This document shows, piece after piece, positions 46,081 to 56,146 of a DNA stretch of 64,000 nucleotides (position 1 is its first letter; each line of letters begins with the position of its first letter). A program made the position numbers and the translations under genes. The notes under the pieces were generated by a model. That model worked only from the letters and a program-made list of their open reading frames with translations. It ran no database searches and was not told the origin of the DNA. This DNA is from Paraconiothyrium sp. Pb-2020 (taxonomy: Eukaryota > Ascomycota > Dothideomycetes > Pleosporales > Didymosphaeriaceae), in NCBI GenBank assembly GCA_022419385.1, contig JAJUBI010000006.1, forward strand, positions 434,001 through 498,000, read 5' to 3'.

Positions 46081-47562
46081 CGCATCAGACTCTCACCAAA
46101 GCCTTCAGGCAGGTCATCAAGCGGCAAACTTCCCTTTTCAAAGCAAACATACATCGCTCTATCGCGTGCCTGGCGTATTCCGTCGACTTGCATTCGCGCC
46201 GTAACACAGAAGCTATCAGTCGTGACCCAGAGCTCCGTCGAGCCTATCATACCATCGTGTGCCGCTTCCTCGTCGCCTACAGTACACTCGTTTGCTCATC
46301 AGGATAAAGGCTCGGCGGATCGTGAGAAAGAGTTGTTGGATCAACCATCAGGAATCAGCACTATTTCTAATCATGCCACTTGCCTCTTAGTCCGCGGTGA
46401 CGTTGATTGGACATGGGACTACACGCTCGTACAGATAGACGATCCTGTCACACAAACAACTCATGCGCTCATCGTTGGTCTCACGGCTACCGAGATCGAC
46501 TTGCTGCTTTGTTATCTAGCACGCATATCATCAACCTGTGCAGCGCCAACGAACCCTGCCCTCTTACCGTTGATCTTACTTGACCTCGCTGCAAACGAAA
46601 CAGCATCGCTACTGGAGCTACGCGTCAAGCTCATGAGCCAGATTCAGCAGCGCACTGGCATGGATCGCTTTAATTCTCTTAGGAGCGCTACGATGTTTGG
46701 GGAACGCGAACCAAGAAAGAGCTATGCAGAGGAAAGAAAAGGATTGGATTTAGACGCTATCATGTTACGGCTGACGTGCTTGAGTGACTGGGTCGCTGCA
46801 CAGCGAGGCTTCATCGGCATTCAGGAGCGCGTGAGCGATGTTGTTCATCGTATGCTTGGACCTAGCGACCATGGAGATCTGCTTAGAGTATTTCACGACA
46901 GGCTGACGTTTGTGAGAGAAAGCCTACTGGCAGCTGATCAGAAGTGCATGTATCTCGAGCGGTCGATCTCCGCCCAGGTGCAAACCGTTTACTCGCTTAT
47001 CGCCCAGAAAGATAATCGACTCAATCACTCAGCTACGAGGGCCAGCTGTCAAATCGCATCAGACTCGCGCCGTATTGCTATCCTTACACGTCGCGACAGC
47101 ACGGACATGCGCATCATAGCAGCCGTAACACTTATTTTTCTTCCAGGTACCACCATCGCATCCATTTTTTCCACGGGATTATTCGATTGGGGCCATGGCG
47201 ACCCTACGCCCGCTGGATCGGATGACAGTGACGACGGTGGTGGACAAATGATCTCGAAGTATATTTGGGTATACTTCATGTTGACAGGGGCACTTACGGC
47301 TGTGGTTTTGATGGCGTGGGGCTTGTTCTCTTGGATACAAAATAGGAAAATGGTTCGTAAGTTTGGATTTGACTTTGACTACGAAGAGGGTAGTGAATGG
47401 AAAGTATGGGACGACGAAGAAAAAAAAGTCCGGAGGGACACACAGATCACGTTGATGGACAAATCAGCAGTGTTTACTGGCTGGCAACGGTTGCTGATTG
47501 GAACCAAGAAATTATTAAATGGGAACAATGAGACTCTGGAAGAAGATGTTAAGTTGGCCTGA
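46045..47562 (+). CDS. CorA-like divalent-cation transporter family protein, 5' end unresolved
   Basis: The frame is open from 46045 to TGA at 47562; the stretch up to about 46222 has no ATG, so an upstream exon or a non-obvious start is missing. The body is a long soluble helical region (LTFVRESLLAADQKCMYLER, VYSLIAQKDNRLNHSATR) followed by two membrane spans near the C-terminus: IIAAVTLIFLPGTTIASIFS and WVYFMLTGALTAVVLMAWGL. This helix-then-TM1-loop-TM2 plan with DSTDMRIIAAVTLIFLPGT is that of the fungal CorA-like group. The GMN selectivity motif expected at the end of TM1 is absent (STGLFDW instead), as in other fungal CorA-like proteins of unknown substrate, so Mg2+ transport should not be assumed. 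An acidic tail of ~70 residues follows. Confidence 0.7.
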   Translation, partial: YTPTLYYGPTTDRIRLSPKPSGRSSSGKLPFSKQTYIALSRAWRIPSTCIRAVTQKLSVVTQSSVEPIIPSCAASSSPTVHSFAHQDKGSADREKELLDQPSGISTISNHATCLLVRGDVDWTWDYTLVQIDDPVTQTTHALIVGLTATEIDLLLCYLARISSTCAAPTNPALLPLILLDLAANETASLLELRVKLMSQIQQRTGMDRFNSLRSATMFGEREPRKSYAEERKGLDLDAIMLRLTCLSDWVAAQRGFIGIQERVSDVVHRMLGPSDHGDLLRVFHDRLTFVRESLLAADQKCMYLERSISAQVQTVYSLIAQKDNRLNHSATRASCQIASDSRRIAILTRRDSTDMRIIAAVTLIFLPGTTIASIFSTGLFDWGHGDPTPAGSDDSDDGGGQMISKYIWVYFMLTGALTAVVLMAWGLFSWIQNRKMVRKFGFDFDYEEGSEWKVWDDEEKKVRRDTQITLMDKSAVFTGWQRLLIGTKKLLNGNNETLEEDVKLA

Positions 47563-48100
47563 CATCAGAGTAGCTGATTACAGCATTCTAAAGCATTACT
47601 TCGTGCTAGAGTCTAGCTTGAGACAGTTTGAAATGGTGTTGATTGCGACAACACCGCCTATCTCAACCCAGTCAGTTGACCGTGTGCACTTCGATATTCG
47701 ACATCTTACGAACCCGATAGAATGCCTCAGTAAATGGTTTATCCATATCAAACTAGAAAGATCAACACCGCTTCGCCACTGCCGTGCCGCCCAAGACACA
47801 AGCCTAATTCGCCGAAACATAGTACAATACCGTGCTGTCAGGTCGCAGCATCTGTTCGCACCAATGCAGAAACCGCCTGTATCACTTGCAGGCTGCAATT
47901 TCTATCAACCAATCAATTCCAGTCTCCGCAACCGCGCCTCGTCTTCCGCTGCCAACGAGGCATCTGCAAAAGCGCCCTTATCTAGGTAAGAACGATAAAT
48001 CACAACCTCCCTTTGCTTACTGTCCAGTAGTCCTTTGCCTCTCCATCGCATACCAACAAGGTACAGGTGGTGAACCCTATCAGCAGCAGAATCACGAGCG
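47563..48100. other. Intergenic region
   Basis: 538 bp without a supported gene. Confidence 0.45.
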
Positions 48101-49447
48101 ATGTCTTCCAATCCCAGTCGCATTGCTGAGTTAGCAGCGGTAGTGGCGTCGCATACCAAACAAATTGATGACTACCTCGCCGAAAAGGTCTCCCACAGCC
48201 ATCATTCGACGCGAATGGCCCTGCAGACCTACAACTACCACCTCAACTAGAGCAAGCACGCTCTGTTGTGCTGCAGGCAACTCAAGAACTGAACGACCTC
48301 CTTCAAGGACCACGAGAGCTACTGTTCAATCATCATGTTCGTTTGCCTAATTTTGTAGAATAGGATGATTGCTGACATTACTGTAGCACAATCGGCTGGT
48401 ATATCTGAAGCTCATCTCTCATTTCGAGATCGCCAAGAAAGTGCCTATTGATGGTGAAGTATCGTTCGCAGATCTAGCAGCAGATGTTGGGATCGAGCAT
48501 GGCGCACTTACTCGTGTACTTCGCCTTGGCATCGCATACCGCATCTTCAGAGAGCCTCGACCCGGTGTCATAGCTCATTCTGCGGCATCGCGACAGATTG
48601 CAGATAATTCGCTGGTTGCAAGCTGGGTTGGTGCAAATGTCGATGAAATGTGGCCAGCCGCGGAAAAGGTTGTCGATGCGCTTACGAAATGGCCTGAAGC
48701 TGCAGACGCAAATCAGACTGTAAGACCTCGCATCCTTTTCTGCTGATGCAATTATTGATTTGTCGTAGGGCTTCTCGTTGGCGAATAACACAGATTTACC
48801 CTTCTACGCAGTGCTTGGCCAAAACCCAGATCGTGCGCGCCGGTTTGGCGGAGCAATGAGCTTCTTCACCACGGGTGATGGCTACTCACTACGTCACCTG
48901 ACTGAAGGGTACCCTTGGGATTCCGTGAACTCTGGAACTGTCATTGACCTTGGTGGATCCCATGGTGATGCTGCGTTCGCGCTGGCTAAGAAGTACCCTG
49001 ATCTTAACTTGATCGTACAAGAACTTCCTGAGGTCGTAGCGAACTCGAAGGAAGAAGAAGGATTAAACGTCAAGTTCATGACGCATAACTTCTTCGAGCC
49101 ACAGCCCGTCAAGGATGCAGACGTTTACTTCTACCGCTGGACTTTGCAGAACTGGCCGGATAAGTACTGCGTCAAGATCCTTCAGGCACTTATTCCAGCG
49201 CTAAAGAAAGGCGCGAGAGTGTTGATTATGGACTGTGATGCCACCTCCTGGCGTACTACCAAACGAGATGGATCGCAAATTGAGGGCGATGGACCTTACA
49301 ATGTTAGAGATTGGTAATGCCAAGGAACGTGATCTTGGAGAATGGCAGACGCTCTTCGCACAGGCTGATCCAAAATTCGTGTTCAAAGGACTCAAGCAGC
49401 CTGAAGATTCAAGACTGGCCATCCTGGAAACTGTGTGGGATGCATAA
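48101..49447 (+). pseudogene. SAM-dependent O-methyltransferase with two frameshifts
   Basis: Pieces 48101-48336, 48387-48719 and 48769-49447 align as one secondary-metabolite type O-methyltransferase (sterigmatocystin 8-O-methyltransferase class). It starts MSSNPSRIAELAAVVASHTK; after YLAEK at 48186 the frame is lost and resumes one base short as GLPQPSFDANGPADLQLPPQ. The winged-helix dimerisation region (GEVSFADLAADVGIEHGALT) and the SAM-binding motif VIDLGGSHGDAAFALAKKYP are intact, as is FYRWTLQNWPDKYC. At 49234-49240, after VLIMD, the frame breaks again and resumes as VMPPPGVLPNEMDRKLRAMD to the end at ETVWDA. The second break lies in a TGTG run. Two independent breaks make a functional product unlikely. 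No backbone synthase is nearby in the window. Confidence 0.8.
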
Positions 49448-49983
49448 GCGTGATTTGCACGATCACCCGGTGAGATGGAACATCAGTCAAATGGGCGAAC
49501 AATGGTGCAACCATAGTTCTTGATTGGTGGCAATATGTAGTCGAGCATAGTAATGTCAGTATCATCACAAGAGATAGAATAACCTCTAGCTAAGCCCTTG
49601 ACTTCTGCCCTATATGACATTTTTTCACAAAAGCACTTCATGAAGAACAATGGCCAATATACTACGGAGCAATGATCCAGCCTACTACTCACAATTCAAG
49701 CTGCCACGATTCGAGCTACATTCTCTTGATCCGTATGTTGAATCATCACAATAGCTGCAACAGACTCTATTAGGTTCATGTAAGCGGTTTTGTCAATGAA
49801 AAAAGCGATTTTATGAGCATTTGAATGAGTGTGTGTATTGACGGCAACACGTTTCTACTTTATGAACCATGATTGGGAAATTAGCCAATAGCGCTTGCTG
49901 AGCCCGCTTCTTCAAATTTCCACGTGAAGACCGAAGACGGAAGGTGCAACACGGTATCCTCAAAACGTTACCACGGCAGACGG

Positions 49984-50228
49984 GAGGAAACTAGTTTCAG
50001 TATCTTATAGTTGTGTGGAAAATACGCTACGTTAATCACTAACTATAACAGTTTCCTCCAAGACTACTACTAGTACCAAAGTCTCTATAAGTATCTCCTA
50101 ACTAGCTAAAAAAAAAGAACTATTATTATCTATAATATAATCTTCTATAGTTAAGTACTCAAGTCGAACCTTTCGCCTGTGCGTCACCTAACCCGAGTAG
50201 ACATGATCCACCTAGCGAAAGCCGACCC
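49984..50228. repeat. Dispersed repeat, copy C
   Basis: Same boundaries as copy B: GAGGAAACTAGTTTCAGTA at the left and AGCGAAAGCCGACCC at the right. Its middle is much richer in A and T than copy B (runs such as TATTATTATCTATAATATAA), suggesting C-to-T decay. The CTTTCGC/GCGAAAG pair is kept at 50170-50176 and 50215-50221. Confidence 0.8.
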
Positions 50229-50340
50229 ACAGAACCAAGAAAGAAAAAAAAGGCAAAAACATACAACAGCGGGTATTCGCTGCTGGTCACCCACGCAACT
50301 ACTAATCCGCCGGTACACTGCTTATATATGGCTGAGCGGA

Positions 50341-50525
50341 CGGGAAGCCTAGTTCTCAGTGTCCTATGGTCGTATGTGAGAGATGTTGCTATCGGCGCGG
50401 CATATAATGTCACGAGATTTTCGCCAGATAAACTAACAAAACCACACTCCACGGGTATTCCCCAACTGTTTTGGAAGCCATTGTTGTCTATGAAATACAA
50501 ATATCGACAAAATGTGGGTATCTAC
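50341..50525. repeat. Dispersed repeat, copy D (variant)
   Basis: Begins CGGGAAGCCTAGTTCTCAGTG, continues with CCTATGGTCGTATGTG and ends near GTCTATGAAATACAAATATC. On the minus strand it encodes IDNNGFQNSW...PIATSLTYDH, comparable with IDDNGFLLSWEILVE of copy B and ITILFTYDQD of copy A. The right-hand end typical of B and C is missing. Confidence 0.6.
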
Positions 50526-50566
50526 CAACGCCCAAGAAAACTCCAAACGCCCAAGCTCCTCAGCAC

Positions 50567-51931
50567 TCAAAACAGAAAGGTGGGGATATCGTCGTATTTC
50601 TGCTTCTTCTTGTCGTCGAGGTCCTTCCCCGCATTTCGACTCGCCACTCGATCTGCTGTGTCCTTGGTCAGTGCGTTACTTCCATGTTTGTTGAACTCGT
50701 CGTCGTCCCTCGTCAGCTTCAGACGCTTCGATGGGGTCGATATTTCATTGTCTGTTCGTTTGGAGATTTTAGTGTATAAGGAATCAGTCGGTGATGGTGA
50801 ATGCTGAGCCGTGGACGGCCCGACCTTCTTCGTGGTCGATGAAGCTCGGTCTGGGGTTCTCAAGGGAGAAGGCGCTGGGATCGATGCTTTCGGCTTAGCG
50901 GCTAGCTCGTCCCAATCGTCCCAAAGGTTTCTTCGCTGCCCACGTGCTGGTTTGCTCGGCGTCTTCGACGGTATCGCTGGCTTGACGAAAACTCCGGGCT
51001 CCTTGGCCGGACCTTGGTCTGCTGAGGCTTTAGGATGGAGGGGAGGAGGTTTTGGCATTGGCGCGTCTAGGTCATCACTGTCAGAAGCGTTATTGTGAGG
51101 TACACCTCTAATTGTTTGCAACGATTTGGACGTGGCCAGTGCTCTGGCTGTGCTCGAGGTTCTTGGTGGTGGGAGAGACGGAGTCGATCTGTTTGGAACT
51201 GCTCGGTGAGGATCCTCGTCGCCTTCGCTACTACTGTCGTGTGTCGAGATCACCTCCCTGAGCGCCTTCTCCTGCTTCTTGGCCTGCTCTTGTGCCTTGC
51301 GCTTGAAGTGCCCCTCTGTCGACGGTCGTGCACTAGCAACAACGGGCCTCGCAGCAGCCTCTTTCTTCCGCTCTCCCATCTTTGCTTTCAACGTCTCATA
51401 CTCCGCAAGATGCAGGTGCTGTGTGAATAGCTTAGCTGTCTGCAACAGTTCATCCTCTACCATCATCCATTCGTCGTCGCGGAGATCGAACTTATCGACA
51501 CCCGTGAGCATGTACCTGCACTGCACGTTTTAGACAATCATATTATGAAGAAATGAGTAAAACTCACTCCGTTTTTGGTGGCGGAAGATCTGCAGCGATA
51601 GGTGGGGGAGAAGATGAGGGTAAGCGGGCATCACGACTTGAATCTCTGTGTTTGCGCATCGTTGACGCAAACTTCGAGGAGGAAACATCCGGAAGTTCAA
51701 CGTCTGAATCATCAACATCTGGAGCACAATTAGTACTCATCCAGATGTACACAGCGAAGGGTTTAGCTCACTTGCTCTTTTTTTGTCTTTTCGAGAGCTT
51801 TCCAAAACAGTACCGTCGAAGAAGTCATCGTCGATATCGGAAGGGACAGGCCGTTTTGCTGGCGGCTGCTTCCTATGGGTTTTACTGCCACCACCTTTGG
51901 TTTCCCATGGGAGCTGGCGGCGCGGAGGCAT
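50567..51931 (-). CDS. Unrecognised charged, probably nuclear protein
   Basis: Exons 51931-51772, 51718-51568, 51515-50567; 419 aa starting MPPRRQLPWETKGGG. Introns have GTGAGC and GTGAGT donors and CAG acceptors, and frame is kept. One compact segment at about residues 105-150 (YMLTGVDKFDLRDDEWMMVE, then DELLQTAKLFTQHLHLAEYE) looks folded and helical; the rest is Lys/Ser/Pro-rich and disordered with basic stretches suited to nuclear import. It ends in a short hydrophobic motif, KYDDIPTFLF, of the kind used as a docking peptide. I do not recognise the family. Codon use and gene structure resemble the core genes rather than the accessory island to the left. Confidence 0.7.
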
Positions 51932-52729
51932 GATGTGAGCAGCCCACAATGCTACCGAATGGTTGAGGCAGGCGCGCGAAGGATTGAGTACTCCAATAGC
52001 CCCATATTTTATCTCATCTCATATGCAGGCCCTCAGTTGCGCATGGCCCAATTCGGGGTGGTGGATGTCGCGCTTTCGCGTGTGCACGCGGCGCGCGATG
52101 GCGTCATCACGTGTGGATGTAAGCTTGCTAAAAGCGGTCAAGCGGCTCGCTTCATGACCCCAGCCAACAGATCTGTTCTGTTGCGTCGTCGCGCCCTTCG
52201 GAAAGAAGGCAGCATTCACCTCAACCGAACGACCACGTTTCATTTCCATGTGCTTCTGTTATGTTCTGTTCTGTTTATGCTGTAGATTCCATGGCAACCA
52301 CCAGGCGCCCTCGCGTTAAGATCCGCCTTTTAGCTGCAGCGCGGCCAAAACACCACATCGTGCAACTCACACCTTAAACCGTCTTGAGGTGCGACGTGTA
52401 GTCACCCCTGTCAACCGTTCAATTGTTTCGTCTGCCGTCTGAAACAAAGCCAGCGGTTCTACTGAGAATTATCTTCAATCGCGTCTCTTTGGGGATTGTG
52501 TACGCTGTTGTTCCACCTGGAGGTGTCCCACGCGCGTCCACAGAACTACAAGTCGAGCAGAGATTCGACCGAGAGTGAGTTGCGCCAAGTGGCGTGATCG
52601 GAGTTGCGTGTACGCTGTCGTTGCATCGAGCTGCAAGTCTTCCAGGCCTTGCCGTCAGGTCTTGCGAACCAACTTGAAAGTCGGATGAAACTAAACCCCT
52701 GAGGAAGACGCGCATCTTCCCTCGACATC
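51932..52729. other. Divergent promoter region
   Basis: 798 bp between the divergent starts of the nuclear-type protein and the eIF2alpha kinase; no coding sequence supported. Confidence 0.5.
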
Positions 52730-54757
52730 ATGTCAATGTTCCGAAGGCCAGGAGAAAGCTCGTCGTCAAGTGAGGATGAGATCTCCAACACTCGCGAAGA
52801 GGAGACCTCCAATGTCCGGGAAGAGACGGACAACCTGCTCTCAAGGATAAACACCCTGGAGTCCAACTCATCTGTACCTCATTCTTTGCCAGGAGCAGGA
52901 CCATCTTCGCTCGATCGCCCTAGCTTGTCGCGAACCAACACCGGTGACAATATCCGGGACCTTCTACTACATTCGTTACTCGAAGACAAAGCTCTCGCCG
53001 ATGCCGCGGAGCACCTGGGGAAGAGCAAGACCGATCCAGACGTGTTGGCCCTCGCACAGCAGACATACCAAGGTCTTGCCCGTCAGTTCTCTAGTCAAGT
53101 CGATAGTAGCTTCGCTAGCAACGACATGCGCATGCAACGCCTTGCAGCGAAAGAAGGTATCAGTCGAGCCACCCATCTACACATGACCGGCCTCACTACC
53201 GCTGCTACCGCGGCCGGGACTGCTGCAGCTGCAGGAGTATCTCAAGCTTTGGTAACTCGTCCTTCTCTCCTTGGCGTCCCAACTCAAAACTCCCCACTAC
53301 TGTCGCAGGACATGGAGAAACTGAATGAGCTTTATCGTCAGCTTCCGACGTCTGTTCAAGGCCACACTGCCCTGCACAACAACCGCTATGCTCGCGAGTA
53401 TGAAGAGATCGAGATGGTCGGCAAAGGCGGTTACGGCAAGGTCTTCAAGGCTAAGCACAAGCTGGACAACGCATACTATGCGGTAAAGCGCATCTGCATC
53501 AATTCCCATAGACTCCAAAAGATCCGCGAACGCGGCGACGAGGAACTTCACAGCATACTCGAGGAAGTCCGTTCCCTTGCTCAGTTCGATCATAACAATA
53601 TCGTTCGATACCATGGTGCGTGGATGGAGTTCTCTGCCGCTGTCGCCGATATTCCTGAGTCATCTACTGGTGGACTTACCCGTCCAAATCGCCTTATAGA
53701 GCACGCAACCGAGCCTTCCTTCAGCGAGGGTGCTGCGGCCCCATTGCACGACAGCTTCAGTGCTCTGGATTTAGACGATCCCTTTGAGCGTAGAACGCTT
53801 GAGGCGGCGGGATACATCCAGTTCGAGGACAGTGACACAGGTGCGCCAGCGGAGGAGTCGTCGAGGCGTTTTACAAAGGAGGAGAAGGGAAAGGGCAAGA
53901 GGCGCCGCGGAAGCCAGGCCACAATCGCGACCATTTCGTCTACGAAGTCGCGCTTGAGCGCCGTTGAAGATGTTGACGAAGAGCAAGAAGATGGCATCGA
54001 GACAATCCCTCGGAAGCATGAGCCGACGTTTGAGGAGTCCGAAAGCATGGTGACAGACAGCGAAGTTCCCAACCAGCTCGTCTCCATGCGGAACACGGGT
54101 CCAGTCTTGACTCTCAACATCCAGATGTCTCTCTACGACACTAACTTGGCTGCCTTCCTGTCCACCGAGCAAGGATCTCCTAGTCATTGCTTCCATCCTT
54201 GCATATCTCTCGAGCTCTTACATGAAATCATTCAAGGAGTCGAGTATTTGCATGAACGTGGAGTTGTCCACCGGGACCTGAAGCCAGCTAATGTCTTCCT
54301 CTCATTCTCATCCGGTAGCAAAGCACCTTCCGGCTCTGTTGATATTACTACCTGCTCTTCATGCCCAAAGCGTGACCATCCTCAGCATGTCACGCCAAAG
54401 ATTGGAGACTTTGGCTTGGTAGCGGCCTTGGGTGACTCGATCACTAAACCAGTAGGCACTGAATTCTATCGACCTACTGTATTGAGCAAAATGGATGAGA
54501 AGCTGGATGTATTCTCTCTTGGTGTTCTTGCTTTTGAGATGCTTGAACGTTTTGGTACGAGGATGGAGCGGGTGGAGGCGCTCACCAAGTTGCGCCGTGG
54601 CGAGTTCGTGAATGGATTTGCTGAAGACTGCGGCGATATGAAGGAATTGGTGAAGAAGATGATTGCTGGCATGATGACGGATAATTGTGAGGAGAGGCTC
54701 ACCTGTGCGCGCACACGGGCCAAAATTGTGAGGATTGTTGGTGGATTGCGGGTTTGA
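52730..54757 (+). CDS. eIF2alpha kinase, HRI-like
   Basis: Intronless, 675 aa from ATG 52730. A ~220-residue N-terminal region (acidic/Ser-rich, then helical) precedes a protein kinase domain split by a long acidic insert, the hallmark of eIF2alpha kinases. Visible: glycine loop MVGKGGYGKVFKAKHKLDN (~230), AVKRI lysine (~252), RYHGAWME, the insert (~300-460), then YDTNLAAFL, LHEIIQGVEYLHERGVVHRD with LKPANVFL (~513), a second short insert, KIGDFGLVAALGD (~560), and KLDVFSLGVLAFEMLERFGT. The activation segment ends VGTEFYRPTVLS, without the usual APE triplet. Such kinases phosphorylate Ser51 of eIF2alpha to lower translation under stress (S. pombe Hri1/Hri2). The GTRME and LRRGEF sequence in the C-lobe is typical of the fungal HRI-like group. 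Gcn2 is unlikely because no RWD or HisRS-like domain is present. Confidence 0.88.
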   Translation: MSMFRRPGESSSSSEDEISNTREEETSNVREETDNLLSRINTLESNSSVPHSLPGAGPSSLDRPSLSRTNTGDNIRDLLLHSLLEDKALADAAEHLGKSKTDPDVLALAQQTYQGLARQFSSQVDSSFASNDMRMQRLAAKEGISRATHLHMTGLTTAATAAGTAAAAGVSQALVTRPSLLGVPTQNSPLLSQDMEKLNELYRQLPTSVQGHTALHNNRYAREYEEIEMVGKGGYGKVFKAKHKLDNAYYAVKRICINSHRLQKIRERGDEELHSILEEVRSLAQFDHNNIVRYHGAWMEFSAAVADIPESSTGGLTRPNRLIEHATEPSFSEGAAAPLHDSFSALDLDDPFERRTLEAAGYIQFEDSDTGAPAEESSRRFTKEEKGKGKRRRGSQATIATISSTKSRLSAVEDVDEEQEDGIETIPRKHEPTFEESESMVTDSEVPNQLVSMRNTGPVLTLNIQMSLYDTNLAAFLSTEQGSPSHCFHPCISLELLHEIIQGVEYLHERGVVHRDLKPANVFLSFSSGSKAPSGSVDITTCSSCPKRDHPQHVTPKIGDFGLVAALGDSITKPVGTEFYRPTVLSKMDEKLDVFSLGVLAFEMLERFGTRMERVEALTKLRRGEFVNGFAEDCGDMKELVKKMIAGMMTDNCEERLTCARTRAKIVRIVGGLRV

Positions 54758-55079
54758 GATGATACCCCTTCATGCCTTGGCATGCTTTGATAGTGTACAA
54801 ACATTACGAATACGACACAGGTCATCAAATGTTTGCTCTCACATGCTCTGTTGTGGCGCTGAAATGCGTTCCGCGATGTGATACAAGGATGGAGGTTCGG
54901 CATGCCGCGCGCCGCTTTGTCGGGTCGTAGCGGCTTGCGTTGGCGTCATCAATACTGTCCCGACATCTTTTCGACATCTGTCTCCAAACATACAATACCA
55001 CCCGTTCTGCTACCCAACACAATGCGCAGCATATTACCGCTCCATTTCTCATAATACCTCACATCGTGACGGCGCGGAA
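54758..55079. other. Intergenic region, HEM25 promoter
   Basis: 322 bp; no gene or repeat recognised. Confidence 0.5.
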
Positions 55080-56146
55080 ATGTCCAATGGCTCGAAGTCG
55101 CGCTCCTCGTCGTCCTGTAAGTTTGTTACAGCTGATGGAGCTTGATGAAGCTTTGCAGAAGCTCTTAAGATTTCATACAAATATGCACCGATAGCTAACA
55201 CACTGCAGTTCACTTCTTTGCGGGCATGAGCTCGGGCATACTCTCTGCCGTCCTCCTTCAACCCGCCGACCTGCTCAAAACCCGCGTCCAACAATCGCAC
55301 CAGAACACACTCCTCTCAACCATAAAAACAATCGCCAGCGGTCCGAACCCAATAAAGCAATTCTGGAGAGGCACACTACCAAGTACACTACGCACGGGAT
55401 GCGGCTCCGCGATATACTTCTCCGGCCTGAATGCGCTGCGGTGGCGGGTCAGCGAGCGCGCAAGCCTGTTAGCCGGTGAACGCGCAAGAACAGGAGATGG
55501 ACACTCGAGTACACTACCCAAACTGAGCAACACGGCGAATCTAGCAACGGGTGCGGTGGCGCGGACATGGGCAGGCTTCGTCATGATGCCAATCACAGTG
55601 CTGAAGGTGCGGTACGAGAGCAACTTGTACTCGTACTCATCACTCTTCTCTGCATCCCGAGATATTCTTAAGACCGAAGGATTTCGCGGCTTCTTCGCCG
55701 GATTCGGCGCAACGGCTGTGCGCGATGCGCCCTACGCAGGCCTCTACGTCCTCTTCTACGAGCAATCGAAGAAGCGACTTTCCCGCCTTGCCACAACGAT
55801 CGAAGAGAAATCCGGCGTGCCGGCTGTGACCGCGAGCCTCTCATCTAGCACATCAGCCGGCATAAACTTCCTCTCTGGCGTCATGGCGGCTGGCCTAGGA
55901 ACTACCTTTACGAACCCGTTCGATGCAATCAAGACGCGGATACAGCTGATGCCCAGTCGGTATTCGAACACGATACAAGCGGGGAGGAAGATGCTGAGGG
56001 AAGACGGAATACGGAGTTTCTTTGATGGGCTGGGAATACGGATTGCGCGGAAGGCTATTAGCTCTGCGCTTGCGTGGACGGTCTACGAGGAGCTGATTCG
56101 GAGGGCGGAGGGGAGGTGGAGAGAGGGCATTGAAGAAAAGGTGTGA
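55080..56146 (+). CDS. HEM25: Mitochondrial glycine transporter Hem25 (SLC25A38)
   Basis: Exons 55080-55116 and 55209-56146; 324 aa. The 37-bp first exon (MSNGSKSRSSSS) was found by its GTAAGT donor and phase; the 92-bp intron ends CAG. The protein has three mitochondrial-carrier repeats with signature motifs QPADLLKTRVQQ (~30), MPITVLKVRYES and NPFDAIKTRIQ, the second having Thr in place of the acidic residue. FHFFAGMSSGILSAVLLQP and the GCGSAIYFSGLN and RDAPYAGLYVLFYEQSK segments match Hem25/SLC25A38. It moves glycine into mitochondria for 5-aminolevulinate synthesis at the start of haem formation. A Ser/Arg/Gly-rich insert at ~80-100 is longer than in yeast. Interesting proximity to an HRI-like (in animals haem-regulated) kinase 0.3 kb upstream on the same strand, which may be coincidence. 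Confidence 0.9.

Larger units (their letters stand above)
49448..50566. other. Repeat-bearing intergenic stretch
   Basis: 1.1 kb, AT-rich, containing dispersed repeat copies C and D. No gene supported. Confidence 0.55.
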
